From SKKY01 sp965228015 (GTDB lineage Bacteria; Bacillota; Peptococcia; Peptococcales; SKKY01): a DNA stretch of 64,000 nt. Where the stretch lies: the NCBI GenBank assembly GCA_965228015.1, contig OZ245787.1, positions 496,001-560,000 on the forward strand, in the 5' to 3' direction. Shown one piece after another: positions 45,697 to 57,140 of this stretch (its first letter is position 1; every line of letters starts with the position of its first letter). A model generated the notes under the pieces. It did no database searches and was not told where the DNA came from. It saw nothing but the letters and a program-made list of their open reading frames with translations. Both the position numbers and the translations under genes were made by a program.

Positions 45697-46188
45697 CTAC
45701 CTGTAATTTGTAAATTGAAGGTCAATATCATAATCCTGTTCTCTAAAAAAGGCAATTACTCCTTGAAGATCATCTCTGCTTTTTCCGGAAACCCTTATTT
45801 GATCATCCATAATTTGTGCCTGAACTTTAATTTTAGTTCCCTTAAGATCCTTAATCATTTTTTTTGCCAGCTCAGTATCAATTCCCTGTTTTATTTTTAT
45901 ACTTTGCCTTATCATTCCACCACTAGCATCTTCTACCTTGCCGTAATCAAGATTTTTTATTGATATTCCTCTTTTTATTGATTTAGATTGCAAAACATCT
46001 ATTATTGATTTAAGTCTGAAATCATCTTCGGTTAATATTTTTACATCATCACCTTCAATTTTAATTTCAGACTTACTTCCCCTAAAATCAAAACGCTGGG
46101 TAATTTCCTTTTTAGTTTGGTTAACCGCATTATCAAGCTCCTGCATATCTACTTTTGATACAACATCAAAAGATGGATCTTTAGCCAT
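45697..46188 (-). CDS. yajQ: YajQ (DUF520) nucleotide-binding protein
   Basis: 163 residues from ATG 46188, the normal family length, with GAGGAGGAATTTGTT upstream. Starts MAKDPSFDVVSKVDMQELDN, ends Y-D-I-D-L-Q-F-T-N-Y-R, as in the family; R-F-D-F-R-G-S-K-S is conserved. YajQ binds nucleotides, and some members bind cyclic di-GMP. The frame is open into the preceding stalk-domain gene, so a fused read-through product of 238 residues is formally possible. Intact. Confidence 0.9.
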   Translation of the reverse strand: MAKDPSFDVVSKVDMQELDNAVNQTKKEITQRFDFRGSKSEIKIEGDDVKILTEDDFRLKSIIDVLQSKSIKRGISIKNLDYGKVEDASGGMIRQSIKIKQGIDTELAKKMIKDLKGTKIKVQAQIMDDQIRVSGKSRDDLQGVIAFFREQDYDIDLQFTNYR

Positions 46189-47360
46189 AACAAATTCCTC
46201 CTCTTGATTTGTAATTGTTACTTTTCTTTCTATAGAATCCCAGATAACAAGTGAATCAAAATTCTCACTTACATATCTAAGGGGAACATAAGTCCTGCCT
46301 GAAATAATTAATGGCGGGACATCAAGACCCTGTTGAAGGTTTTTTTGACCTATCTCAAGAAAAAGTTCTTTGTTTTTCCCAGAAAGAGTTACTCCGTTTT
46401 TTCTTTTATCCATTCTGCTTTTATACCTAAGAAATCTGTTATAACTCTAAGGGGAACCATAGTTTTGTTATCAATTATCATTAGCTTACTATCAATAAAA
46501 AAATAAAATTATTCATTTCCCCTTGGTTGCTGTCAATTTTAAGAACAAGCTTATTTTTCATTCCTGTTTCTTCAAGATTAGAATAATCTACTTCCTCCTG
46601 GGAATAAAAGCTTAATTTAGGAATAATCTCCTTCCCGTTATCTAAATAGAAGGCAAGAGAAATTCCATCTTTTTTATCTATTTTATCTAGAACAACGAAG
46701 GGAACTTCTATATATCCCTTATCCTCAATAACCTCCTCAGAGATTTCCAGGGCTTCATCGTTATAAATCCTTTTATTCTTTATATAATAAACTTCATTAA
46801 TTCTTCCGTCAAAATCTGAAATTTCACTAATTAATTTTAGATTATATGCACCTTCTTTTATATCGTTTTCATAAGCATCTTTAAATATATTCTTATCCTG
46901 TTTAAGCCTTTTTTAAAGGAAGGACCGGCTCCAGTTCTCCCTTGTATGATTCCTTTGAGGGTTTAACTTTAATTTCTTTTTTGACTTTCCCTCTTCCGTT
47001 GTCCACATTAACAATAATCTCGTTTACTCCGCTTTTATATAACTCAAAAGAAATATTAATTCTGCCATCTTTGAAAAAATAAAAAATTTCTCTGGGAATT
47101 ATATTTATTTTTTGATTCAAATGATTGTTTATTAATTCAATCTTATAACTGCCATTTAGATTATTCCCTAAATCATCTTTAACATGAAGTATGTATTTTT
47201 TTCTTCTCCGCTATATACATCAGATTCATCAAAGGTATATAAGAAAATATCATTTAAAAACCGGGATTCTAAATTTATTTTTTTCCTCTTCCCCATATGC
47301 AGAAATTGAAAAAATTATCAGAAAAGCAAAAATTAAAAGCTTAATCTTCATTTTCTTCAT
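46189..47360 (-). pseudogene. Exported protein with C-terminal stalk (copper amine oxidase N-like) domain, broken
   Basis: ATG 47360 has AAGGAAG upstream and gives a signal peptide (K-L-L-I-F-A-F-L-I-I-F-S-I-S-A-Y-G). Frame breaks occur near 47270, 47170, 46905 and 46395. The C-terminal stalk domain shows T-M-V-P-L-R-V-I and R-T-Y-V-P-L-R-Y-V-S-E-N-F with V-I-W-D-S-I-E-R-K-V-T-I, the repeat typical of copper_amine_oxidase_N domains. No stop follows K-V-T-I-T, so it runs into yajQ. Its start overlaps the end of the Lon-like gene. Confidence 0.7.
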
Positions 47361-49716
47361 TTTTATCTTCCTTTTCCTCAAAGGATTTTAGTTTTTTATT
47401 TACAAGTTCTTTTGTTTTTTCATAAGGGTAATCAGTAAGAATCTCTATCCCCTGATGAATATATTTCACTGAATAAATATGAAATATCCCTTTACTCACC
47501 GCATCAATTACTTCATTTTTCAGAACAAGATCTTCAACATTCTGCTGGGGAATAATAACACCCTGAGTTCCAGTAAGACCTCTTTGATTACATACATCAA
47601 AAAACCTTCAATTTTTTCTGTAACTCCACCGATTGGCTGAATCTCACCTTTTTGGTTTACAGAGCCTGTAACTGCTATTCCCTGATCAATCTCTATTCCT
47701 GAAAGACTTGATAACAAAGCATATAATTCTGCACTTGAGGCACTGGCCCCATCTATTCCCCCATACAATTGTTCAAAAACAATGTTTGCAGAGAAACTTA
47801 AATGTTTATCCTGGGCAAATTCTTCTCCCATAAAACCAGATAAAATCAATACTCCTTTATCATGAATTTTACCGGAGAGTTTGCTTTCTCTTTCAATATT
47901 CACAATACCCGATTTTCCCATAAATGTTGAAACTGTAATTCTGCTTGGTTTCCCAAACATAAAATTACCAAGAGAAAGAACTGCAAGTCCATTTATCTGA
48001 CCTTTGGCTTTTCCCTCAGTAGAGATAATAATGCGGTTTTTCTTTATTTCTTCATTTAATTTTTCCTGATAAGTATTCCTGCGATAATCCTTTTCCCGAA
48101 TTGCTTTGATTAAAGAATTTTCATCAATATTTTCCTTGTTATCCATTTCAGCATAAGCATTTGCTTCAAAAACTATTTCAATTAATTCGTTAAATTTTGT
48201 AGCTAATTTAGACTGGTTTCCAGAAAGGCGCATACTGTACTCAACTAGTTTTGCCATTCCTCCTCTGTCTAAATGACGAATGTTTTCTTCCTGACAGAAG
48301 TTACCAATAAATTCCGCAAATTTTTCTAAATGCAGGCTGTTAAAATCCATCTCGTCGTCAAAATCCGCTTTTATTTTAAATAACTTTTTAAAATCTTTAT
48401 CATAATGATAAAGAAGATAATATATTTCCGGAGAGCCAATTAATATAATTTTTAATTTAACTTTAAGGGGTTCTGGTTTTAAACTGTTAATTATAATTGC
48501 ACCGTATTGTTATCTTAAATCATCAATATTTAGTTCCTCAGTTGATATAACTCTTTTTAAAGCTTCCCAGACAAAAGGATTCATTAGTACATCTCTGGCT
48601 TGTAATATGAGGTAATTCCCATTTGCCCTATGGATTGCCCCAGCTTTTATATTTTTATAATCTGTTATAATTACACCCATTTCATTATCATACTCTATTC
48701 TTCCCGCAAGGTTATGATATGTAGGGTTAGATTCGAAAATAACCGGAGCCCCTTGGGACTCACTGTGATCAACAATAAGATTAACCTTATATTTGGAAAA
48801 GATCTCTTGTTTTTCGTTTTTCTTAAAGAAATTTAAAGGTAAAAGGTTTACATCTTCTTTTTTTCAATAAAGATATTTATATTCTCCAGAATGTCTTTTT
48901 TTATATCTTCAAGATGATTTGCTATTTTTTTATTAAAATTATATTTTTCTGTTAATTTTTCAATAATATGTCCAATTGCTAACAGAGCTAAGTTATCTTG
49001 TGCTTCTTTTATTTTTTCCTTGCCCTCTACTTCTGTTTCCTATACCTTTTTTATTACTTCTCCAGCTTTTTCATGGACATAAACAGACTTATCCGCTATT
49101 TTTTGTTTAACTTCAGGGTCCAGGTTTTCATAAGTCTCTGCATCTATTTCTTTACCATCAATTATAGGAATACTTAAATATCCCGCATTTGAACCTTTTA
49201 AAACAAAACCCTGTTCTTCAGCATATTTATATAATTCCTGCATTTTTTCTTGTCTTTTTTTCTTAATTTCTGAATATATTTCTTTTTTTGTTCTTCATAA
49301 TCACTACTAGAGAAAGCTTTTTCTATACTTTCCTGGATTTCATGAGAAAAATCTTCCATATCTTTTTTGAATTCTCGGCCCTTGCCACTTGGTAGCTCAA
49401 TTAATCTGGGATTACTGTTTTGTTTGAAATTGTACACATAACAAATATCATTAGGAACAGGCTCTTTTTTTGCTTTTTTCCCAAGAACTTTTCTGGCATA
49501 ACTTGTTTTCCCGGTTCCAGTAGTCCCTGAAATATAAAGATTATAACCTTTTTTATTTATCATCAAGCCAAGTTGAGTTGATCTTACAGCTCTGTCCTGA
49601 CCGATTATTCCATCAGAAGCAGCAATTTCATTTGTAGTCTTAAAATTAAAAATATCTGGGTCTATAGTGTTTTTTAGTTTATTTAATGGTATTTTCCTGT
49701 CTTCTTTAATATTCAT
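47341..49716 (-). pseudogene. Lon-like AAA+ ATP-dependent protease (LonB type, COG1067), broken
   Basis: ATG 49716. AAA_32 start with L-Y-I-S-G-T-T-G-T-G-K-T (Walker A), then E-S-N-P-T-Y and R-A-N-G-N-Y-L-I-L in the middle, and a Lon protease domain with G-A-S-A-S-S-A-E (catalytic Ser) and Q-K-G-E-I-Q-P-I-G-G-V-T-E-K-I (Lys dyad). Frameshifts near 49245, 49040, 48865 and 47605 (T-run one short) and a TAA near 48513. It would degrade damaged proteins. Expected length about 790 residues. Confidence 0.85.
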
Positions 49717-49718
49717 AA

Positions 49719-51863
49719 TTACCTCCAGATAATACTAACTTCATCACCATCATTAATTGGACTAATATATTCTGCATCTTCTCCATTTAACAATACTTCA
49801 ACCTTTGTAAGTCCTTCAGGAGCTTTAGGTGTAAAATTAATTTCTTTGAATAAATCAATCAGAAGTGGTTGTTTTAATTCAGATCTCTTGATATTTATAT
49901 AATCACCATCATTAATTTTTTCTTCTAAATTTGCCAATGTATTATTATGGTATATTTCATAGTCTGAAATGATAATCTTTACCGGTTCTTCGTCCAAAGT
50001 AACTGTAATATATTTCTTTTCTAATTTTTCAATTTCTTCCTTTAACACATTCTTTAATACATATTCCTCCTGATTTTTTCATTAACGCCTGAATCTTATC
50101 CCCATTTTCCAGTCTGTAATTTACTCCGGTAAGAGTTCCATTTATAATAAAATCATATCTGTTTAAAGACTTAAATCTTAAATTATTATCTGTACTAATA
50201 TTATAATCAGTTCTTCCCAGATACTTTGAGTCAATCAAGCCCATCAATTCTCCTGCAGAATCAATTGTTCTCACAGTAACATTAGAATTATCTTTAAGTT
50301 CAGTATTTAAATCTTCTGTTTCTGTTCCATCAACAATTATTTCCAACGGAAGAATTATTTCTTTATCTTCAAAGAATACTTTTTTCTGCTCTGGAACTAT
50401 ATCTTTCAGAAAAACTCTTCCTTCACTTCCCTCTTCGCCAGGAATAAATGTTATAAAATCATCTGGCTGAATAAAACTTTCAATTTTTCCGGATTCTTCA
50501 TTAATTAATATTTCTGATGGTAATGGTGATGTCCCGGGAATAATTTTCACTTTCCCATTGATTTTTATTGTTTTTGGATCTCCAGCCTTAGGATATATTT
50601 TCTCTGAAGGTATACCTGCACTCAGTAATGCATCGAAAGCAGTATTTGCACCTAAATTCAGAACACTAACAGGATAATCATTTACCATTACCTGAATAAA
50701 GCCAAGATTGGAATCATTTCGGTAAGTAAGGGCAATACCAACAGGGGTAATACATTCTGGACCTTTATATTCCTCAAGAATATTAATTACATCATTTATT
50801 GAACGGGCACTTTGTGCTGCAACTCTGTTTTTAGGAAGTCCCAGGTTTTGTGCTATCATTGCATTTATATTTGGAGCGAGACTTCCTCTACCGATAAGAA
50901 CTACTGCCTGAGGTGCCTTACCATTAAGCTGAAGAATTGTTTCAGCAATTTCAGATGAAAGCTTTAATGTTACGGTTTCAATTGTTTTAACTAAGCCGCC
51001 GCTTTTTATAAAATTCACAAAACCCAATACATCTTTAAATTCTATCTCTTCATTATTTTTTATAAGTCTCTTTACCCTTTCGGCTTCATTAAAATCCAAA
51101 ATATAATCCGTTGAAATTTTTTCAGTTATTTCATCTCCGACCACAGGAACCATTCCATAAGCATTTATAGCTTCCTCAGAACTAATTGCTATGTCAGAAG
51201 TTCCGGCTCCTATATCTACCAGTACTAAATTAAGCTTTCTCATGGTTGATGGGATAATCGCATTTATTGCAGCTATCGGTTCAAGAGTAAGATTTTCAAG
51301 AATTAAATCATTATCTTCAACTACATATTTCAAAGATTCTAATACAATTTTTGGCAAGAAGGCTGCTACAATTTCAACAGCTATTTTTTTACCCTTTTGA
51401 CCTTCAAGATTCCCAAGTTCAATATCATCAATAAAACTTTTTCTTACGCTGCAACCTACGCAATAATAATTATTATACTCTTTATTTGGGTCTGACATTT
51501 TTAGCTGATATTGAGCTTTATGAACACAACGAAGCTTTAATCTTGTAATATCTTCCTTGCTTACAAATCTGTCTTCCTGAAATTCTTCTTCTATTGATTC
51601 TTTACGGGTAACTAAAGACCTTCCCGCAGCGGCAACAGAAGTCTTTTTTAAAATAAGGTTATTTCTTTCCTCAAGTCTTTCCTTTACTTTTTTTACCGCT
51701 TTACTAATTAGTGGCGCATTATGTATTTGGCCGTTAAGCATCGCTCTTTCCTGATGCTCAACATATTCAAGATCTACGAATTCAAATTGTTCTCCTGATA
51801 CTTTCAAAAGAATACCTACCACGGATCGGGTACCAATATCAAGAGCAAAATGTAATTTTCCAT
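49719..51863 (-). pseudogene. FtsA-like actin-fold protein with C-terminal beta-grasp-like domains, two frameshifts
   Basis: ATG 51863 (AGAAGGAAG upstream) gives M-E-N only; adding one A gives M-E-K-L-H-F-A-L-D-I-G-T-R-S (phosphate-1 motif), which is in frame with the 597-codon open stretch. Phosphate-2 motif V-D-I-G-A-G-T-S-D near residue 205. After residue 380 come repeated ThiS/ubiquitin-like segments. Near 50050 a further shift leads into the last 109 codons, also beta-grasp-like. Proteins of this layout occur in Clostridia; a cell-shape or division role is inferred. Only two lesions in 2.1 kb. Confidence 0.7.
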
Positions 51864-51902
51864 AAATATCTTCCTTCTGTTTTAAAATTTTACTTATTTT
51901 TT

Positions 51903-51939
51903 AAAATAAAGCCTAGCAAAAGACGCTAAGCTTTATTTT
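51903..51939 (-). terminator. Terminator of the carbonic anhydrase gene
   Basis: AAATAAAGCCTAGC pairs with GCTAAGCTTTATTT around AAAAGAC with one bulge on each side; the stop codon of the gene lies within the stem. Confidence 0.75.
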
Positions 51940-52441
51940 TATATAATTCTTTCCATAATTTTTCATATTCAAGAGCATGGTTTACTCTGTCGGATTCTGT
52001 TTTTGGATCTAATTCTTTAACAATTTTACCTGGTATTCCCATAACCATAGAATATGGGGGGATTTTTGTGTTTGGAGCAACAACTGAACCAGCTGCTATA
52101 ATAGCACCCTCTCCAACTTCAACATTATCTAAAAGAGTTGCACCCATACCAATTAAAGCTTTATCTCCTATTTTACATGCGTGAAGTATACAGCCATGTC
52201 CAACAGTTACATAATCTCCAACAATTACGGGCATATCTACATCAAGATGAAGGACACAATTATCTTGGATATTTGAATGCTCTCCAATAACAATTTTATC
52301 AAGATCTGCTCTTACTGTTGCATTAAACCAAATACTTGCACCTTTTTTTAACATAACATTCCCCATAACACTTGCACTTTCGGCAACAAAAGCATCTTCA
52401 TCAATCTGAGGCATAAAACCCGCTACTTTAAATATTCCCAT
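51926..52441 (-). CDS. Gamma-class carbonic anhydrase-like hexapeptide protein
   Basis: 171 residues of left-handed beta-helix repeats. Zinc ligands as in the Cam/CaiE/YrdA group: H in C-V-L-H-L-D, and H-G-C-I-L-H further on (V-G-H-G-C-I-L-H). Also N-A-T-V-R-A-D near 40 and I-Q-D-N. Such proteins are trimers that hydrate CO2 or are inactive relatives. Monocistronic. Intact. Confidence 0.88.
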   Translation of the reverse strand: MGIFKVAGFMPQIDEDAFVAESASVMGNVMLKKGASIWFNATVRADLDKIVIGEHSNIQDNCVLHLDVDMPVIVGDYVTVGHGCILHACKIGDKALIGMGATLLDNVEVGEGAIIAAGSVVAPNTKIPPYSMVMGIPGKIVKELDPKTESDRVNHALEYEKLWKELYKNKA

Positions 52442-52468
52442 TACATTACCTCCGGTTTTAAAATATTA

Positions 52469-53253
52469 TTACATTGGTTTTTGATAAAAGAAAATTGCAG
52501 CATTTGAATATCCTATTTCTCTTGCAGTAATTATTTGCTCTGTACTTCCTGTAAAAAGAATTCCTCCTGGTTTAAAGGAGTAAAAGAAATTTTTATATAA
52601 TTCAGCTTTAGTTTCTTCAGTAAAGTATATAACTACATTTCTACATAGAATTAAGTTAAATCCCGACTCAAATCTTTCTGTAATTAAATTATGTTTTTTA
52701 AATGTTATTTTTCTTTTTAAGCTGTCTAATACATGATATTCTTCGTTATTCTTACTAAAATATTTAGTAAGATTTTCCCGTCCATACCAGCGACTTCTCT
52801 TTTACTATACTTCCCTGCTTTTGCTTTATCAAGAACTCTGATATCAAAGTCAGAAGCTAAAATTGAATATTTTATTCTTGGAAAATTTTCTTCCATCAAC
52901 ATCGCAAGGCTGTAAGGCTCTTGCCCGGTAGAACAACCTGCAGACCAAATTTTCAACTCACTGGATTTTGCAAGTAAGTCTGGAATAATTTTTTCTTTCA
53001 AAATATCCCATTGAGCCTGATTTCTGAAAAATTCTGAAATATTTATTGTAAGGTGATCAAAAAATCTGTTAAGAACAGCTTGTTCCCCTTTCATTTCATT
53101 AATAAAAGCATCATAACCTTCTATTTTTAGAACTCTCATTAAGCTGTTTATTCTTCTTTCCATTTGAGGCCTTTTGTAACCGGTTAAATCAAGATCAAAA
53201 ACTCTCTTAAGATCACTGATAAATTTTTCATACGCGTCCACTTTTGGCACCAT
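52469..53253 (-). pseudogene. cheR: Chemotaxis protein methyltransferase CheR, one frameshift
   Basis: Start at 53253. N-terminal helical domain, then I-W-S-A-G-C-S-T-G-Q-E-P-Y-S-L-A (SAM motif I) and I-L-A-S-D-F-D-I. At about 52790 an indel shifts the frame; the second part (F-N-L-I-L-C-R-N-V-V-I-Y-F, then G-G-I-L-F-T-G-S-T-E) is open to TAA 52469. It methylates glutamates of chemoreceptors. With cheW it hints at motility or its loss. Confidence 0.88.
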
Positions 53254-53263
53254 CTTTATTTTA

Positions 53264-54546
53264 TTATAAGTTTTTCAAAACTGTTTTAGACTTTTCCAAT
53301 GTTTCGTTTATTATACTATCATCATGTTTTGTTGATAAGAACCATGATTCAAACTGTGAAGGAGCAATGTAAACCCCTAAATCAAGAAGACCATTAAAAA
53401 ATTTACTGAATTTTTGAACATCTGATTTTACAGCAATATCAAAATTGTTTACCTGTTCATCATTAAAGAACATGCCCACCATTGAACCTACTCTGTTAAA
53501 ACTTGCATTTACTGAATATTTATCTGTTAATAATTTAAGTCCATTTTCAAGCTTCTCAGATTGTTTTTCAAGAAAATCGTAAGCATCGGTATCTCTTAGT
53601 TTTTTTAAGGCAATAAGACCGGTATTCATTGTAAGAGGGTTTCCAGAAAGAGTTCCTGCCTGATACATTGGCCCAAGGGGAGCTACAAGCTCCATTATTT
53701 CTCTCTTCCCCCCATAAGCACCCACGGGGAAACCACCGCCGATAATTTTACCAAGAGTTGTTAAATCAGGTTCTATATCAAATATTACCTGAGCTCCTCC
53801 TCAGGCAACTCTAAAACCACTCATAACTTCATCAAAAATTAAAACTGTTCCTTGCTCAGTACATAATTTTCTTAATTCTTTAAGAAACTGAATATTTCCT
53901 GGTACAACTCCCATATTACCAGCAACAGGTTCAATTATAACTCCAGCGATTTGTACCTGATAATTATGAAAAATTTCCTTTAAATTTTCAAGATTATTAT
54001 ATCTCCCTGTAATGGTACCTGAAGCTATATCTGAAGGAACTCCCGGGCTTGATGGAACTCCTAAAGTTAAAGCTCCTGAGCCAGCTTTTATTAAAAGAGA
54101 ATCTGAGTGGCCATGGTAACATCCTTCAAACTTTAATATTTTGTCTCTTTTTGTATAAGCCCTGGCAAGCCTCAAAGCACTCATTGTAGCCTCAGTCCCA
54201 GAATTTACCATTCTTACCATATCCATTCCAGGAAAAGCATCAACAATTAATTGTGCAATTTTAGTTTCTACCTCCGTTGGAGCACCAAAACTCGTTCCTG
54301 AATCAATACTACTGTAAAGGGATTTTACAATATCAGGATCAGAATGACCCAGTATTAAAGGCCCCCAGGAAAGAATATAATCAATATACTTGTTTTCATC
54401 TATATCTTCCATAAACGGACCGTAGCCTTTTTTAATAAAACTGGTTTTCTACCTACAGATTTAAAAGCTCTAACCGGGCTGTTTACTCCCCCTGGTATAA
54501 CTTGCTGAGCTTTTGCAAAGGCATTATTTGAATTATTAAAAATCAT
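53264..54546 (-). pseudogene. hemL: Glutamate-1-semialdehyde 2,1-aminomutase, broken
   Basis: ATG 54546 with GGAG: MIFNNSNNAFAKAQQ, P-G-G-V-N-S-P-V-R-A-F. A T-run one base short near 54450 shifts the frame before GYGPFMEDIDENKYIDYI. A TGA (53798-53800) stands for the Arg in F-R-V-A-R-G-G, a C-to-T change of CGA. PLP Lys in T-T-L-G-K-I-I-G-G-G is present. It makes 5-aminolevulinate, the last of the three C5-pathway steps. Two lesions. Last gene of the heme cluster. Confidence 0.9.
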
Positions 54547-54563
54547 TTATTCTTCACTCCTGC

Positions 54564-54609
54564 TTTCTATTAAAAAGGCTCATTTATTAATGAGTCTTTT
54601 TAATAGAAA
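54564..54609. terminator. Long hairpin between hemB and hemL
   Basis: A 20-base stem with one G-T wobble: TTTCTATTAAAAAGGCTCAT pairs with ATGAGTCTTTTTAATAGAAA across a six-base loop. It lies 10 bases after hemB and 18 before hemL, so it can terminate or attenuate hemL transcription, or stabilise the upstream mRNA. Confidence 0.7.
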
Positions 54610-54619
54610 TTACCATTTA

Positions 54620-55608
54620 TTACTTCTTGTTAAACACATTCATCCACTTTAGAATATCTTTTGTATGATAAGTAATTATCAAATCTGCTCCAGCTCTTTT
54701 AAAACCAAGCATTAATTCCATAACAGTTTTTTCTCATCAATCCATCCATTTTCTGCTGCTGCTTTAACCATTGAGTACTCGCCACTTACATTGTAGCAGC
54801 AAATTGGTACATCAAAATTATCTTCAAACAATTTAATAATATCCATATATGCCATTGCTGGCTTAAACATAAGAATGTCGGCTCCTTCTTCCAAATCAAG
54901 CTGCCCTTCACGAATAGCTTCTTTGAAAGAACCAGAAGGATCTATCTGATAACTTTACCTGTCACCAAATTGAGGTGCTGATTCCGCTGCATCTCTAAAG
55001 GGTCCGTAAAAAGCTGAAGCATATTTTGCTGAATAACTCATAAGAATAACATCATGAAAGCCTGCATCATCAAGGGCTTCTCTAATTACTCCTATTCTTC
55101 CATCCATCATATCTGAAGGAGCAACAATATCTGCCCCTGCATGAGCATGACTTACAGCTATTCTGGCAAGATAGCTTAAAGTACGGTCATTGGAAACACT
55201 ATTATTCTCGATAATTCCACAATGGCCATGGCTGGTATATTCACACATACAAACATCAGTAATTACAATCAATTCAGGAAACTTTTCTTTAATTTCTCTT
55301 ATTCCCTGTTGAACAATACCATTAGCATCATAAGCTCCTGATCCCATATCATCTTTCTCACTTGGAATTCCAAATAAGATTACAGATTTCAGGCCAATTT
55401 TTGACAGCTCTTCTATTTCTTTAATTGCTTTATCTACAGAAAACTGAGAAATCCCTGGCATTGATTTTACTGGATTCTCTATATTACTACCTTCTATTAA
55501 GAATAAAGGATATATTAAATCTTCTGGAAACAATCTGTTTTTTCTAAACATACCTCTTATATTCTCATTTTTACGGTATCGTCTCATTCTGGTTAGTGGG
55601 AAAATCAT
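54620..55608 (-). pseudogene. hemB: Delta-aminolevulinic acid dehydratase (porphobilinogen synthase), broken
   Basis: ATG 55608. Zinc-type Cys cluster D-V-C-M-C-E-Y-T-S-H-G-H-C-G, substrate region Y-A-S-A-F-Y-G-P-F-R-D-A. After F-G-D-R a TAA (54953-54955) replaces the Lys of D-R-K-S-Y-Q-I-D-P. An A-run one short near 54730 then shifts the end: the other frame completes V-M-E-L-M-L-G-F-K-R-A-G-A-D through N-V-F-N-K-K. It condenses two aminolevulinates. Two lesions. Confidence 0.9.
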
Positions 55609-55623
55609 TTGGATATACCTTCT

Positions 55624-57140
55624 TTATAAATTATTTTTTATAACTTCAATTAAACCTTCAATGGCATAATCATCAGCTGTCATATCTGGAATAAGTCCAT
55701 TGTCAGCTGCTGTGGCTGTAGTAATTGGTCCGATACAAGCAATTTTAACCCCTTTAAGAAGTCTGTTCCTCGTATCAATATTGTCGAAGATTTTAAGAAA
55801 ATTTGTTACAGTGGATGAAGATGTAAACGTAATTAGATGAATCATTTTTTCTTCCAGTTTCTCAAGCAACTCTTCTTGATCTCTGTTTTCAGGCAAAGTT
55901 CTGTAAGTAATTACTTCATTAACATTCATTCCCATTTGAATCATAGATTCAACAAGAACTGGTCTGGCAAGGTCTGTCCTTGACAGTAATATTTTATCTC
56001 CATGATTTAACAAGGGAGATAAACCTTCGATAACTTTTTCTGCTACAAATTTTTCTGGCATATAGTCAACAATAAGTCTTTTTTCTTCAAGGCTTTTTTT
56101 AGTTACAGGACCAATTGCGCATATTTTTACACTTCCTAATGTGCGAATATCTTTATTAAGTTCTCTCATTCTCTTAAAGAAATACTTAACTCCATTTATG
56201 CTGGTAAAAATAAGCCAATTATAACTTGAAGCATTAATTATAGAATTATCAAGCTCTGTTTTATCTTCAACTTCAGCAATTTTAATCGCAGGAAATTCAA
56301 AAGCTTCCCCTCCAAGGGATTCAATTTGTTTAGATAATTCAGATGCTTGTTCTCTTGCTCTCGTAACAAGAATTCTCTTCCCAAAAAATGGTTTCTTTTC
56401 AAACCAGTTTAATTTTTCTCTAAGCTTAACTACTTCTCCAACAATTATAATAGCAGGAGATGTAATACCTTCTTCTTTAACAATTTTTTCAATGGTAGAA
56501 AGGGTTCCTGTTACTGTTCTTTGCTCAGGACGTGTTCCCCATTGTATTAACGCAATGAAAGTATCAGGGGACTTCCCTTTTTCTATTAATTTACCTGTAA
56601 TATTTCCAAGGTTAGATACACCCATAAGGAAAATCAAAGTGCTTTCATCTCTACCTAAAATATCCCAGTCAATTTGGCTTTCATTTTTTTCTGGATCTTC
56701 ATGACCAGTAATAATTTTAAAACTTGAAGTTGCTGTCCTGTGAGTAACAGGAATACCTGCATATGCAGGAACAGCAATCGCTGATGTAATTCCAGGAACT
56801 ATTTCAAATTCAATACCATCTTCAAGAAGTTCCTCTGCTTCTTCTCCCCCTCTTCCAAAAACAAAGGGGTCTCCACCTTTAAGACGGGCAACGTTTTTAC
56901 CTTCATTAGCTTTATCCACCAGTAATTGATTAATTTTATCTTGTCTAAGTGTATGTTGATTAGACTTTTTCCCTACATATATAAATTCTGCATCATCTTT
57001 AGCAAAACTAAGTAAGCGTGGATTAGCAAGTCTGTCATAAACCACCACATCTGCATTTTGTATTGCCTCAACTGTTTTAAGTGTGATTAATTTACGCCAC
57101 CAGGTCCGGCTCCTATTAAATATACTTTTCCTTTATTCAT
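55624..57140 (-). pseudogene. CobA-HemD fusion: uroporphyrinogen-III methyltransferase/synthase, one frameshift
   Basis: ATG 57140 begins M-N-K-G-K-V-Y-L-I-G-A-G-P-G-G-V (SAM motif), then a missing A near 57090 leads to TAA; repaired, it continues L-I-T-L-K-T-V-E-A into the open 474 codons. CobA region: V-V-V-Y-D-R-L, G-G-D-P-F-V-F-G-R-G-G-E-E. HemD region starts near residue 235 (K-R-I-L-V-T-R-A-R-E-Q). The fused enzyme closes the uroporphyrinogen III ring and makes precorrin-2. One lesion. Confidence 0.9.
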
